Of a stretch of DNA of 64,000 bases, positions 35,400 to 44,213 are shown piece after piece. The notes beneath the pieces are model-generated. The model had not been told where the DNA came from. It saw nothing but the letters and a program-made list of their open reading frames with translations, and searched no databases. The stretch lies in NCBI RefSeq assembly GCF_011769525.1, contig NZ_CP050440.1, forward strand, positions 5,147,501 to 5,211,500. The letters are read 5' to 3'. The position numbers were made by a program, and so were the translations under genes. Each line of letters begins with the position of its first letter. The first letter of the stretch is position 1. This DNA comes from Tolypothrix sp. PCC 7910 (GTDB lineage: Bacteria; Cyanobacteriota; Cyanobacteriia; Cyanobacteriales; Nostocaceae).

Positions 35400-37658
35400 A
35401 TGCTTGACAATCTGGAATTTCGCATCGATTCTTCTTGCCAAAAATTGAATAATGCATCAAATTTTCTAGATAATAATTCGCTAAATCTTTTACAACCCGA
35501 TTGGAAAGACTTCGGTTCACAGAAACTTTTGACCTTAGCAGGTGAGACTCTCATCAACGCATGGCAAAACCAAAATAATCCAATCTCAGCAATGGTTTAT
35601 GCTACTGGGAGTATTTTTAAAAGTAACTTTGCTGCTAATGCTCACATTGCCTTCGGAGAGGCGTTTGATGTTAATAAAGCAGAAACATTAGGTACTGAGA
35701 TTTTGGGTGGAAACTATGGTGTATTGCCAGATGTGCAATTTCTCTCTAATGCTCAGATGAATGGTGCATTAGGTGCATACGCTAAAAGTACAAACACTAT
35801 TTACATTAACAGTGGTTTTCTGACAGAAAATGCAGATAACCCAATCGCTATAGGCAGAGTTATTGTCGAAGAAGAAGGACACTTTTTAGATGCTTACGCT
35901 AATTCTACTGACTCCCCTGGCGATGAAGGTGAGATATTAGCGGGACTGGTAGAGGGCAAAATCTTCAATGAGGGTGAACTCATCCCATTAAAAGCTGAGG
36001 ACGACTCTTCTGTTTTCACAATTAACGGACAATCAGTATCTGTTGAACTTGCCTCTCCTTCGGATTTTGGCATCAATTTAAACTCTAATTCTTACACAAA
36101 AGCAGGCGGTAATATATTCAGGTATGATGTGCTTGATCAGTGTACAGAATTTGCCTATGGACGTGCTCTAGAGAAAGGCTTAATCAATCCAAATAGTGGC
36201 GTTGGTGCAAAAATTCGTGGCAATGCGGGGCTATGGGATGATCAAGCAGGCTCTTGGAGTAACCAAGCCAAAGCCAATAGCTTCGTAGTGTGGGATGCTA
36301 ATCAAGGCGGTGCAGGTAGTGTTGGACACGTCGCTTTTGTAGAGCGTGTCAATGCTAACGGTTCTTTCGTGATTTCTGAATTCAACTGGAATTACGGCGA
36401 TGGCAAATTCAATTCTCGCACGATCAATCCAGGAACAAGCGCTTTTAACACTGCTAAATTCATTCACTTAGACAGTACTATCATTGCCAATAGTAATGAA
36501 GCTAGAGATAAAGTCAGCAATTTCTATCGTGATATTCTCGGTCGAGAACCTGATGCTAATGGACTACAAAGTTGGCTAGATGCTTTGAGTAAAGATAAAA
36601 CATTAGCTCAAGTCCGTTCTGGTTTTGGACATAGTGATGAAGCCAAAGCAAAAGTCACTGCTTTCTATCGTGATATTCTCGGTCGAGAACCTGATGCTAA
36701 TGGACTACAAAGTTGGCTAGATGCTTTGAGTAAAGATAAAACATTAGCTCAAGTCCGTTCTGGTTTTGGATATAGTAATGAAGCCAGAGGAAAAGTCACT
36801 GCTTTCTATCGTGATATTCTCGGTCGAGAACCTGATGCTAATGGACTACAAAGTTGGCTAGATGCTTTGAGTAAAGATAAAACATTAGCTCAAGTCCGTT
36901 CTGGTTTTGGATATAGTAATGAAGCCAGAGGAAAAGTCACTGCTTTCTATCGTGATATTCTCGGTCGAGAACCTGATGCTAATGGACTACAAAGTTGGCT
37001 AGATGCTTTGAGTAAAGATAAAACATTAGCTCAAGTCCGTTCTGGTTTTGGACATAGTGATGAAGCCAAAGCAAAAGTCACTGCTTTCTATCGTGATATT
37101 TTACGTCGAGAACCTGATGCTAATGGACTACAAAGTTGGCTAGATGGATTGGGTAGAGATATGACATTAGCTCAAGTTCGCTCTAGTATTGCTAATAGTA
37201 ATGAAGCAAGACGTTTAGGTGGATCACCTAAAGGTTTGATGGCTACTTCCGATAACCTAACAAAACTTTTGAATGGACAGTTCAATGGTCAATACATTGA
37301 TGTAGATAATACTGGATATAACACTGGTAAAAATGGAGCATTTACACTTTATCAATGTTGGGATTTTGTTGCTCTCGTAACCAACACGACAAGCATGAGT
37401 ACTAGCAATTGGAAAAAAGGAGCAAATATAATTGAAAATCGCAAGGTTGAGCTGGGTACAGCCATTGCAACTTTTGGATCTAATGGCAAATATGAAGGTC
37501 ATACTGCAATTTTTGCTGGTTATGGAACTGAGAATGGAGTATCAGGCTTCTATGTATGGGATCAGAATTGGGATGGTTCTTCTGTCCAGAAACACTTTAT
37601 TAGAACTGACCGCTCAGGAACTAGTGATGCAGACAACTACTATGTTGTTCAGGTTTAA
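35400..37658 (+). CDS. Secreted-type protein with two Cys/His peptidase-like domains and five DUF4214 repeats
   Basis: 752 residues. The N-terminal ~225 residues resemble the leader part of large cyanobacterial exported proteins, including an EEEGHFLDAY segment and DSPGDEGEI. Next is a CHAP-like domain (about 238-335) with Cys248 (LDQCTEFAYG) and His310 (SVGHVAFVE). Residues 367-601 are five DUF4214 units of exactly 47 residues (FYRDILGREPDANGLQSW). The C-terminal domain (about 615-752) looks BPSL0067-like, with Cys653 (LYQCWDFVALV) and His701 (YEGHTAIFAG). There is no Sec signal peptide, so type I or another export route is likely. It would fit a peptidoglycan-cleaving or cell-surface protein. 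Confidence 0.82.
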   Translation: MLDNLEFRIDSSCQKLNNASNFLDNNSLNLLQPDWKDFGSQKLLTLAGETLINAWQNQNNPISAMVYATGSIFKSNFAANAHIAFGEAFDVNKAETLGTEILGGNYGVLPDVQFLSNAQMNGALGAYAKSTNTIYINSGFLTENADNPIAIGRVIVEEEGHFLDAYANSTDSPGDEGEILAGLVEGKIFNEGELIPLKAEDDSSVFTINGQSVSVELASPSDFGINLNSNSYTKAGGNIFRYDVLDQCTEFAYGRALEKGLINPNSGVGAKIRGNAGLWDDQAGSWSNQAKANSFVVWDANQGGAGSVGHVAFVERVNANGSFVISEFNWNYGDGKFNSRTINPGTSAFNTAKFIHLDSTIIANSNEARDKVSNFYRDILGREPDANGLQSWLDALSKDKTLAQVRSGFGHSDEAKAKVTAFYRDILGREPDANGLQSWLDALSKDKTLAQVRSGFGYSNEARGKVTAFYRDILGREPDANGLQSWLDALSKDKTLAQVRSGFGYSNEARGKVTAFYRDILGREPDANGLQSWLDALSKDKTLAQVRSGFGHSDEAKAKVTAFYRDILRREPDANGLQSWLDGLGRDMTLAQVRSSIANSNEARRLGGSPKGLMATSDNLTKLLNGQFNGQYIDVDNTGYNTGKNGAFTLYQCWDFVALVTNTTSMSTSNWKKGANIIENRKVELGTAIATFGSNGKYEGHTAIFAGYGTENGVSGFYVWDQNWDGSSVQKHFIRTDRSGTSDADNYYVVQV
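36498..37202 (+). repeat. Five tandem 141-bp repeats encoding DUF4214 units
   Basis: Units begin at 36498, 36639, 36780, 36921 and 37062, each 141 bases (47 codons). The second, third and fourth are almost identical at the DNA level, so they arose recently or are homogenised by recombination. The fifth diverges at its end (LDGLGRDMTLAQVRSSIAN). Confidence 0.97.
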
Positions 37659-37689
37659 CGCCAAACTTGACTTGATAGAGTAATTGTTG

Positions 37690-37845
37690 TGATGTCTTGA
37701 AATTTAAGCGATCGCATTCTTTCATCTCAGGTGCGATCGCTTGGATATTCTCATACATCAAGTGCGTAGACGCAGCCCGCCGCAGGTATTCGCCTTTGTG
37801 TGATTGTGGATGAAAGAGCGAGATCGCTTTTTTCCACAATCCTGT
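37690..37845. repeat. HIP1-rich repeat cluster
   Basis: Several GCGATCGC/GCGATCG elements and a GCGTAGACGCAGCCCGCCGC segment. A related GCGTTGGCGCAGCCCGCCGC occurs at 38801-38820, so this is one dispersed repeat family placed on both sides of the Rpn gene. Confidence 0.55.
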
Positions 37846-37856
37846 AATATCATTTT

Positions 37857-38759
37857 ATGATTGACCATGACCAATTATTCAAAAAGCTCTTAGAAAACTT
37901 CTTTCCTGAGTTCATAGAGCTATTTTTCCCCGATATTACTAACTACTGGGAACGTGACAGCATCGAATTTCTACCCCAAGAGGTGTTTACAGATATCACT
38001 GTGGGGACAAAGAAAATAGTTGATTTACTTGTCCGGGCATCTTTTCGCAATCAAGATTCATTATTTATCATCCATACCGAACATCAATCATCTAGTGAAT
38101 CTGATTTTAATGCGCGGATGTTCACCTATTTTGCACGTCTACACGAAAAATATGCCTTGCCAATTTACCCGATTGTCTTATATTCTCACGACTCACCCCT
38201 AACCCGCGAACCAAACATTTACACCGTTGAGTTTCCTGGTTGGAAAGTCCTAGAATTTAACTATAGGGTAATTCAATTAAACCAACTCAATTGGCGCGAT
38301 TTTGTCAATACACCCAATCCAGTTGCAAGTGCTTTAATCTCAAAAATGCGGATGGACAAACAAGAACGTCCCACCGTGAAATTATTGTCATTACAGTTAC
38401 TTGTAAGTTTGGGACTCAATCCCGCACAAATTGAGCTAATTTCCCAATTTGTTGATGTTTACTTGGAATTAAACACTCAGGAAGAAGCCATTTTCCAATC
38501 ACAACTTGCTACCATTGAACCAGCACAGGAGGAAGAAGTTATGGAGATTGTCACAAGTTGGGAACGTAGAGCAAGTCAGAGGGAAGCTGTAACGATGGTT
38601 CTGCGACAACTCAATCGTCGTGTCGGTGCGTTAACTCCCCTGTTACAGGAACGGATTCAACAGCTATCAACCCCTCAGTTAGAAGATTTGGGTGAAGCCT
38701 TGTTAGATTTTAGTGCGATCGCCGACTTAGAAAACTGGTTGATTGCTCATGAAAATTGA
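37857..38759 (+). CDS. Rpn-family nuclease with DUF4351 C-terminus
   Basis: 300 residues. The N-terminal two thirds fit the Rpn/PD-(D/E)XK family of recombination-promoting nuclease/transposase-like proteins (DHDQLFKKLLENFFPEF, IVDLLVRASF, FIIHTEHQS). The His-Thr-Glu-His-Gln motif and the preceding Asp are the expected nuclease residues. The C-terminal 60 residues (LRQLNRRVGALTPLLQERI, LGEALLDFS) match the DUF4351 domain common in cyanobacterial copies. These are usually multicopy. The stop is followed by HIP1-rich repeat sequence. It is not joined to any transposase here. Confidence 0.85.
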   Translation: MIDHDQLFKKLLENFFPEFIELFFPDITNYWERDSIEFLPQEVFTDITVGTKKIVDLLVRASFRNQDSLFIIHTEHQSSSESDFNARMFTYFARLHEKYALPIYPIVLYSHDSPLTREPNIYTVEFPGWKVLEFNYRVIQLNQLNWRDFVNTPNPVASALISKMRMDKQERPTVKLLSLQLLVSLGLNPAQIELISQFVDVYLELNTQEEAIFQSQLATIEPAQEEEVMEIVTSWERRASQREAVTMVLRQLNRRVGALTPLLQERIQQLSTPQLEDLGEALLDFSAIADLENWLIAHEN

Positions 38760-38846
38760 GGATAAGTAAAAGCGATCGCCTTGGTAACTACCCACAGTGC
38801 GTTGGCGCAGCCCGCCGCAGGCATCGCTTTCTCATTTTCAACCTTC

Positions 38847-40775
38847 CTACGATTCTCTTCCCGAAGTCCAGGTATCACGCCATTTCACAGTACCTTCTTT
38901 GGCAATTACCCAGCGACGAGGAACGGTATTCTCGCGCAGGGGCGATCGCCCTTCGCGCCACATGGCATATTTATAACTAATTAACTTACCGGTACTCTCA
39001 TCAAAGGGAATCTCTGCAAACCAGGTGTTGGTGTTGATGTACTCTAGGGGATAGGCTTTGCTAATATCCCAGTTACCCAACTCTGGACAATCCCCGGTAA
39101 CTACAATGGTTTCACCTGGTAGAGTTTGTACGCCATTTAATTGTACGCGGACAATTGTTTGGGCTTTGATTCTTTCGCCAACGTGGCTAAAAACAATCAC
39201 TCCCCGTTCTGCAAGTACTAAGTTGTGAATTTTGCCGTCTTTGACTTCATACTTGTTACGAGTGACTATACAAGTATGTTCGCCATCTGGTAGTTCTGTT
39301 TCGACTGATTCTAGAGTGACTTCTCCCCCGCGATTCAATGCGACAAAGCACAAAGAATCACGATAACGGCGTACGTAGCAATAAACATCTTCAGTTAAGT
39401 ATTTTTGCCAGTGGCTACCCATTGATATGGCTGGGTTTAATCGCCGCAAACCAGATAATAATCTGACGTAACGGTAAATTTCTGTATCAGTATCCCAATT
39501 TTCCATCATTGGGCGATTATAGGGATCGTTACCGCCATCGGTATCGTTATGCAGATATTGTTCTGTGCCGTAATAGATGCAGGGAATACCACGACAAGTC
39601 ATAATGAGAGCGATCGCTACCTTTAACATCGCTGGATCGGGGTTCAGCGATTGGAAGCGAGACATATCGTGGTTATCGATAAAGGTAATTAACTCTGTAG
39701 CGCCACTGTAGCGATGGTCTTGGTCAAAGATATATTGAATGGTATGGAAACCGTTTTCTGAACCTTGAGCTAATGCGGCTCTAATTGCTACACATAACCC
39801 AAAGTCTAGAATTGTCATCCCAGAATTATTGGCAAATTCCACAGAGCGATCGTCACTGGGACTACTATAAATCCATTCGCCAAAAATAAAGACATCTGGC
39901 TTGTGATTGCACATATCACCAGTGAATTCTTGCCAAAACCAAATCGGCATATGCTTAACAGTATCTACCCGCAAAGCATCTACACCCCTATCTAGCCATT
40001 GTTTAATCGCTGACTTGATATATTCACGGTATTCGCTATTATTTTCATTAAAGGTTGCTAGACCAGCTAATTCGCAATTTTGTACTTGCCAATCGTCTTC
40101 CCAGTTTTGCACTTCACCGTAGTGATGATACCAATGATTAACATCATCATTAAAGTCAGCAATTTTCACGCCATCATCATATAATTCGCCTTTGCTACCA
40201 CTTGTATCTGGAGTGCTATGGTTACAAACAATATCTAGTATTAACTTCATGTTACGCTTATGCATTTCTGCAATTAAGCGGTCAAAAGTTGTATCTTTTG
40301 TCTCTTGAGTAGCGTTTAAAGAAGGGTTTTCATCTTTAGCAATGAATCGAGGATTAAGCCGCTTAAAGTCTTTTGTCCAATAGCCATGTATGGCAGCATT
40401 ACCAACAAATAATTCTTCAACTTGCTCAAATAAAGGAGTTAGCCATATAGCTGTTACTCCCATATTTTTCAAATAGTCTAATTTATCAATTACACCTTGT
40501 AAATCGCCACCCCAGTATTTACCCCAGTCTTGCCCAGTGGGGTCATAGAGTTCCGAGTTAATACCTTCGCTATTATCTGGATCGCCATCATGAAAGCGAT
40601 CAACTACAAGAAAGTAAATAGTTTCTTGACGAAATTCAATATCCCTAGTGTAGAGAAATTCTAAATTAATTTCTGTCTCGCTAGGTGGCGATTGAATAAT
40701 ATTTTCTACTTCTTGATTGGGTGCATCTACTTTGTATTGCTCTGGAGAAAATTGAGATGGGGGAGTCTGTACCAT
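38847..40775 (-). CDS. Alpha-amylase family enzyme with CBM20-like starch-binding domain
   Basis: About 642 residues, GH13. The (beta/alpha)8 barrel has nucleophile Asp271 (RVDTVKH), acid/base Glu300 (FGEWI) and Asp370 (FIDNHDMSR), plus the early LKNMGVTAIWLTPLF strand. The C-terminal ~100 residues (VRVQLNGVQTLPGETIVVTG, ELGNWD) form a CBM20-like module that binds raw starch or glycogen. It likely acts on glycogen or an external alpha-glucan; CGTase-like features make the exact activity uncertain. I start at ATG 40775; the frame is open to GTG 40799. No Sec signal is evident, so it may be cytoplasmic. Confidence 0.9.
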   Translation of the reverse strand: MVQTPPSQFSPEQYKVDAPNQEVENIIQSPPSETEINLEFLYTRDIEFRQETIYFLVVDRFHDGDPDNSEGINSELYDPTGQDWGKYWGGDLQGVIDKLDYLKNMGVTAIWLTPLFEQVEELFVGNAAIHGYWTKDFKRLNPRFIAKDENPSLNATQETKDTTFDRLIAEMHKRNMKLILDIVCNHSTPDTSGSKGELYDDGVKIADFNDDVNHWYHHYGEVQNWEDDWQVQNCELAGLATFNENNSEYREYIKSAIKQWLDRGVDALRVDTVKHMPIWFWQEFTGDMCNHKPDVFIFGEWIYSSPSDDRSVEFANNSGMTILDFGLCVAIRAALAQGSENGFHTIQYIFDQDHRYSGATELITFIDNHDMSRFQSLNPDPAMLKVAIALIMTCRGIPCIYYGTEQYLHNDTDGGNDPYNRPMMENWDTDTEIYRYVRLLSGLRRLNPAISMGSHWQKYLTEDVYCYVRRYRDSLCFVALNRGGEVTLESVETELPDGEHTCIVTRNKYEVKDGKIHNLVLAERGVIVFSHVGERIKAQTIVRVQLNGVQTLPGETIVVTGDCPELGNWDISKAYPLEYINTNTWFAEIPFDESTGKLISYKYAMWREGRSPLRENTVPRRWVIAKEGTVKWRDTWTSGRES

Positions 40776-41163
40776 AAAAATAATCAAAGTTATAGACACT
40801 AAAGGTTTGCAGCCCTAAAAATATTTTTTTGCTTTGAACGTAATTCATGTAACTGCAAACATGGGTATTATCTAATCATGTTTCTGCTTTAGGCATCTAT
40901 CTCCAGTTACTAACAGCTTATGCCTTTGGTATGACTTCAATCAATCATCTCTATATCTTGGGATATTAATAGCTACAGAGCAGGCATTTTATAGAAGCGA
41001 TCGCTGTATGGAAACAAACGCTGATTTTATTATTAATGGAATGTGTAATATCAATTCACGACAACATCAATCAAGACAGATTTATCGTCTGAACAATGCA
41101 AGATTGTTCTACCCTTATCAAGTTATTTGTAAATTACTAAAAACATTTTCATTAATAAAATAA

Positions 41164-41193
41164 AAAAGCTTTCATATTTAAATGAAAGCTTTT
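41164..41193 (-). terminator. Rho-independent terminator for the 41291-41644 gene
   Basis: A perfect 12-bp stem AAAAGCTTTCAT / ATGAAAGCTTTT with a 6-base loop. On the minus strand it is followed by the T-rich TTTATTTTATT. It lies about 100 bases beyond the small secreted gene. Confidence 0.7.
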
Positions 41194-41239
41194 CAAGATT
41201 TTATATGGTTCTAAAAATTATTATAGAACTCATATTTGA

Positions 41240-41289
41240 TTTTTGAAACTCACGTAAAGTAGAATGCGTTAGCGATCGCGTAACGCATT
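41240..41289. repeat. GCGTTA palindromic dispersed repeat, copy 2
   Basis: Left flank TTTTTGAAACTCACGTA, then AATGCGTTA and TAACGCATT around a GCGATCGCG loop. It ends next to the stop codon of the gene at 41291. See also 12668-12715 and 53171-53214. Confidence 0.75.
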
Positions 41290-41290
41290 T

Positions 41291-41644
41291 TTATGGCTTT
41301 TGTTCTGCTTGCGGACTCGGGATAACATTAACAGGTGAAATATTCTGAATTGGTTGTTGAATATTACTTCTACCTTGTCTATGTACTTGGTTTTGAGCGC
41401 AATTAAGCTTACCAGTATATTCACGTTTCTTTTTTGCTGCATTCAAGCAATGAACATAAGCAGCTCGTTCGCGTCCTCGAAGTCTCCCACCAGCATTGGA
41501 GCGAATGTTATTCACTGGTAAATTGGAATTATCTGTTGATACATTAGGGTTGGTCTGCTCAAATTTAGGTTTAGCTGAAACACTTGGTATTGTCAGCAAA
41601 GAAAATAAAAGCACAATTGAAGCTGTGTAAAAATATCTCTTCAT
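41291..41644 (-). CDS. Small secreted protein, function unknown
   Basis: 117 residues from ATG 41644 (MKRYFYTASIVLLFSLL), with a clear signal peptide and a cleavage region near VSAKP. The mature part is Asn/Gln/Arg-rich, with two cysteines (YVHCLNAAKKK and KLNCAQNQVH) that could form a disulfide, and a GGRLRGRERAAYVHC stretch. An upstream in-frame ATG at 41659 would only add five residues. Not recognised; probably periplasmic. It appears to be a single-gene unit with its own terminator. Confidence 0.65.
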   Translation of the reverse strand: MKRYFYTASIVLLFSLLTIPSVSAKPKFEQTNPNVSTDNSNLPVNNIRSNAGGRLRGRERAAYVHCLNAAKKKREYTGKLNCAQNQVHRQGRSNIQQPIQNISPVNVIPSPQAEQKP

Positions 41645-41930
41645 AGCTATGTATGCCAAAAATTAATAATTTAGAGATTGGACTCTTAGATTAAAAATGG
41701 CATTAAATAATCAAATAAATAATGGTGTAAGCACCTAATATTAATGCTTGCTTATTAAATGATGCTAGTGTAAATTATCATCTAATTGTACGTAAAAATA
41801 TTTATTATTTATGAAATTTTTCTAAAAAACAGTCAAAAGTCAAATGTCAACAGCCTTTATTAGAAGTTATGTAATTTAGACGCGTATTAGCTTACAGGTT
41901 TTTTTCCTCATTTCACAACAATTTAATAAG

Positions 41931-42212
41931 TAAAAGCAGATATTGCTTACTCAAAAGCAGCTTTTACTTTCTCATTGCAGTATATTGAGCAAGTAAAAGC
42001 AGATATTGCTGACTCAAAAGCAGCTTTTGCTTTCTCATTGCAGTGTATTGAGTAAGCAAAAGCAGATATTGCTTATTCAAAAGCAGCTTTTGCTTTCTCA
42101 TTTCAGTGTATTTAGCAAGCAAAAGCAGATATTGCTTATTCAAAAGCAGCTTTTACTTTCTCATTTCAGTGTATTTAGCAAGCAAAAGTAGATATTGCTT
42201 TCTCATTTGCGT
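41931..42212. repeat. 63-bp tandem repeats
   Basis: Units begin at 41931, 41994, 42057 and 42120, with a shortened fifth from 42183. Each contains AAAAGCAGATATTGCT and the palindrome CAAAAGCAGCTTTTG. The period is 21 codons; an open frame of 61 codons (42006-42191) results from the repeats and is not supported as a gene. The period is too long and the spacing too regular for a CRISPR array. Confidence 0.93.
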
Positions 42213-42290
42213 AATTCCTTCCAGGAATCGCATCGCATCACCTCGCAAGAGCATAGAAAAATTTATAAAGTAAAAATAAAATTATTGTAG

Positions 42291-42356
42291 GATGCGTTAG
42301 GCGCTGGTTTCCAATATGATTTTTCACAAAAGAACTATCCTAGCGCCTAACGCATC
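42291..42356. repeat. 66-bp inverted-repeat element, copy A
   Basis: Perfect 15-bp terminal inverted repeats, GATGCGTTAGGCGCT at 42291-42305 and its complement at 42342-42356, around a 36-bp centre. The centre matches the reverse complement of the element at 42601-42666. Confidence 0.85.
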
Positions 42357-42424
42357 ATCTATGCGGCGGTGCGTTACGGCTAAATTCCATTGTCTCTGTG
42401 TCCCAAATCCTTTCATAGCCGTAA

Positions 42425-42553
42425 CACAATGCCACTTGCTACAACGCGGAGGTTTATTTCTTTGCTACAAATATTGATATTCGCAATGAGAATGATGCTC
42501 CGGTTCGCATTGAAATTACTCGGCGTAGTCTCAAGGCTTTAGGGTTGCTATGA
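42425..42553 (+). pseudogene. 3' remnant of an unidentified gene
   Basis: A frame with protein-like composition and no start codon ends in TGA at 42551. It includes YFFATNIDIRNEN and ends TRRSLKALGLL. A stop (TAA at 42422) lies immediately upstream in the same frame, and no long frame continues past it. This looks like the tail of a gene lost by rearrangement. Its family is not recognised. It sits between two inverted 66-bp elements. Confidence 0.45.
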
Positions 42554-42600
42554 GGTAGATTGTGTAGTTAATACATCCTTAACGCACCACCCCATAATAT

Positions 42601-42666
42601 GGTGCGTTAGGCGCTAGAATATTTATTGTGTGACAAAAAATATCGAAAAAAAGCGCCTAACACACC
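42601..42666. repeat. 66-bp inverted-repeat element, copy B
   Basis: GGTGCGTTAGGCGCT at 42601-42615 and AGCGCCTAACACACC at 42652-42666 (14 of 15 paired). It has the same length as copy A and a related centre in reverse orientation. The two may be copies of one non-autonomous element. Confidence 0.85.
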
Positions 42667-42704
42667 CTACAACTACACAAATATTTCAGATTAATCAGCT
42701 CTAT

Positions 42705-44213
42705 TTAACTAAAACGATTCGCTTTTTTGCGGCGTTTAATTTCTGCTTGAATAGCATTTACAACAGTTTCTACTACCTTGACTCTGGCATAGTATTTATT
42801 ATTAGCTGCAACGATTGTCCAAGGCGCAGTTGGGGTGGTAGTACGTTGAATTGCTTGATTAACTGCTACTTCGTAGTAAGGCCACTTTTCGCGATTGCGC
42901 CAGTCTTCATCGGTGAGTTTGTACTGTTTAAATAAATCGTTTTGGCGTTCAGTGAAGCGCCTCAGTTGTTCCTCGGGGCTAATGTGTAGCCATAACTTGA
43001 CTAAAACGTAACCTGCACTAGTTAATTGGGCTTCAAATTCGTTAATTTCTTGATAGGCTCTGCGCCACTCGGTTTCTAGCGCGAATCCTTCGACTCGCTC
43101 AACTAAAACGCGCCCATACCAAGAACGATCAAAAATACCAATTGTCCCAACTGTGGGTAATCGTCGCCAAAATCGCCAGAGGTAATGATGAGCTTTTTCT
43201 TCATCTGAAGGTGCAGCAAAGGGATGGACGAAGTAACTCCGGGGATCGAGGATATCAGTTAAACGCTTAATAGCCCCACCTTTACCTGCTGCGTCCCAAC
43301 CTTCAAATAGTACTAATACAGGAATTTGATGTTTGTGGATGCTTAATTGTAGCTGACGCAGTTGTATCTGTTCTCTAGCTAATTGCTCCTCGTAGTCTAC
43401 TTCTGAAAGACTCTGACTTAAATCAACCTGGGCAAGTAAATCCGGTTCTGTGGGTTCTAAATGCGCTTGTGGAGGTATTATCGGCGCAGGAAGCTTGATT
43501 TGTTGTCTATCCAGCGCAGTTGTTAAAGTAGCTACTAGATGAGTTAGCACTTTTACCCTAGCCCAGCGTTGGGAATCCCCTTCTACTAAAGTCCAGGGAG
43601 AACTACCAGTACTAGTTTGCACTAGCATTTCCTCAGCAAAAGCCGTATAGCGATCATAATGTTTTTGTTGCTGCCAGTCTTCCTTACGTACCCGCCAAGC
43701 TGTGAGGGGATCTTTGGCATATTCTTTCAAGCGGCTTTTCAATTCTTTACTGCTGAGATGTATCCAAAATTTGGCGATCGCAACTCCATCATCTACCATT
43801 TGCCGTTCAAAAGAATTAATTTGCCCCATTAAAGTGGGGATTTGAGTGTTTGACACGCGCTCAAATAAACGGTCTTCTAAAACATGGGTGTACCAACTAT
43901 GATAAAAAATGCTGATTACACCTTGGGGGGGTAGTTGTCTCCAAAACCTCCAGAGAAAGGGATACTGGCGTTCTTCGGGTGTAGCAGCCCAAATAGGATG
44001 AACTTTAAATCCACGGGGGTCAATATAAGATACCATTTGCTTGACCAACCCACCTTTACCAGAAGCAGCCCAACCTTCCAAGACGACAATCACAGGTAAT
44101 TTTTTTTCCCAACATGCAGTTTGCAACACCCGCAGTTGATACATGAGTCTGTCAATCTCAGACTTATAAGTTGCTTTCTCTAAAGTCAAGCTTAAATCTA
44201 GTGTATCTAACAT
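42705..44213 (-). CDS. pap: Polyphosphate:AMP phosphotransferase, two PPK2 domains
   Basis: 502 residues. It contains two PPK2 domains in tandem, each with a Walker-A-type motif: EGWAASGKGGLVKQM (N-domain) and EGWDAAGKGGAIKRL (C-domain). Walker-B-like and lid motifs follow in each (FDRSWYGRVLVERVEG in the second; FYHSWYTHVLEDR in the first, where Asp is replaced by His). In class II PPK2 proteins the C-domain is the active one and the N-domain is degenerate, matching what is seen. The reaction moves phosphate from polyphosphate to AMP. Start ATG 44213. Confidence 0.9.
   Translation of the reverse strand: MLDTLDLSLTLEKATYKSEIDRLMYQLRVLQTACWEKKLPVIVVLEGWAASGKGGLVKQMVSYIDPRGFKVHPIWAATPEERQYPFLWRFWRQLPPQGVISIFYHSWYTHVLEDRLFERVSNTQIPTLMGQINSFERQMVDDGVAIAKFWIHLSSKELKSRLKEYAKDPLTAWRVRKEDWQQQKHYDRYTAFAEEMLVQTSTGSSPWTLVEGDSQRWARVKVLTHLVATLTTALDRQQIKLPAPIIPPQAHLEPTEPDLLAQVDLSQSLSEVDYEEQLAREQIQLRQLQLSIHKHQIPVLVLFEGWDAAGKGGAIKRLTDILDPRSYFVHPFAAPSDEEKAHHYLWRFWRRLPTVGTIGIFDRSWYGRVLVERVEGFALETEWRRAYQEINEFEAQLTSAGYVLVKLWLHISPEEQLRRFTERQNDLFKQYKLTDEDWRNREKWPYYEVAVNQAIQRTTTPTAPWTIVAANNKYYARVKVVETVVNAIQAEIKRRKKANRFS

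Larger units (their letters stand above)
40800..41290. other. Spacer with a terminator and palindrome
   Basis: 491 bases. It holds the promoter of the amylase, a hairpin at 41164-41193 and a GCGTTA palindrome at 41240-41289. I see no further gene. Confidence 0.45.
41645..42704. other. Repeat-rich, gene-poor region
   Basis: About 1 kb with no intact gene. It contains 63-bp tandem repeats (41931-42212), two 66-bp inverted-repeat elements (42291-42356 and 42601-42666) and a gene remnant (42425-42553). It looks like a site where repeats and broken genes have accumulated. Confidence 0.7.

Noticed and set aside
37857-38759. Insertion sequence transposase
   Set aside because: The protein fits Rpn/PD-(D/E)XK with DUF4351; there are no terminal inverted repeats or target duplications around it.
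42006-42191. 61-codon open frame within the tandem repeats
   Set aside because: The frame is open only because the repeat length is a multiple of three; there is no ribosome site and the protein is a simple repeat.
41931-42212. CRISPR array
   Set aside because: Units are contiguous 63-bp tandem copies with no unique spacers, and no cas genes are nearby.
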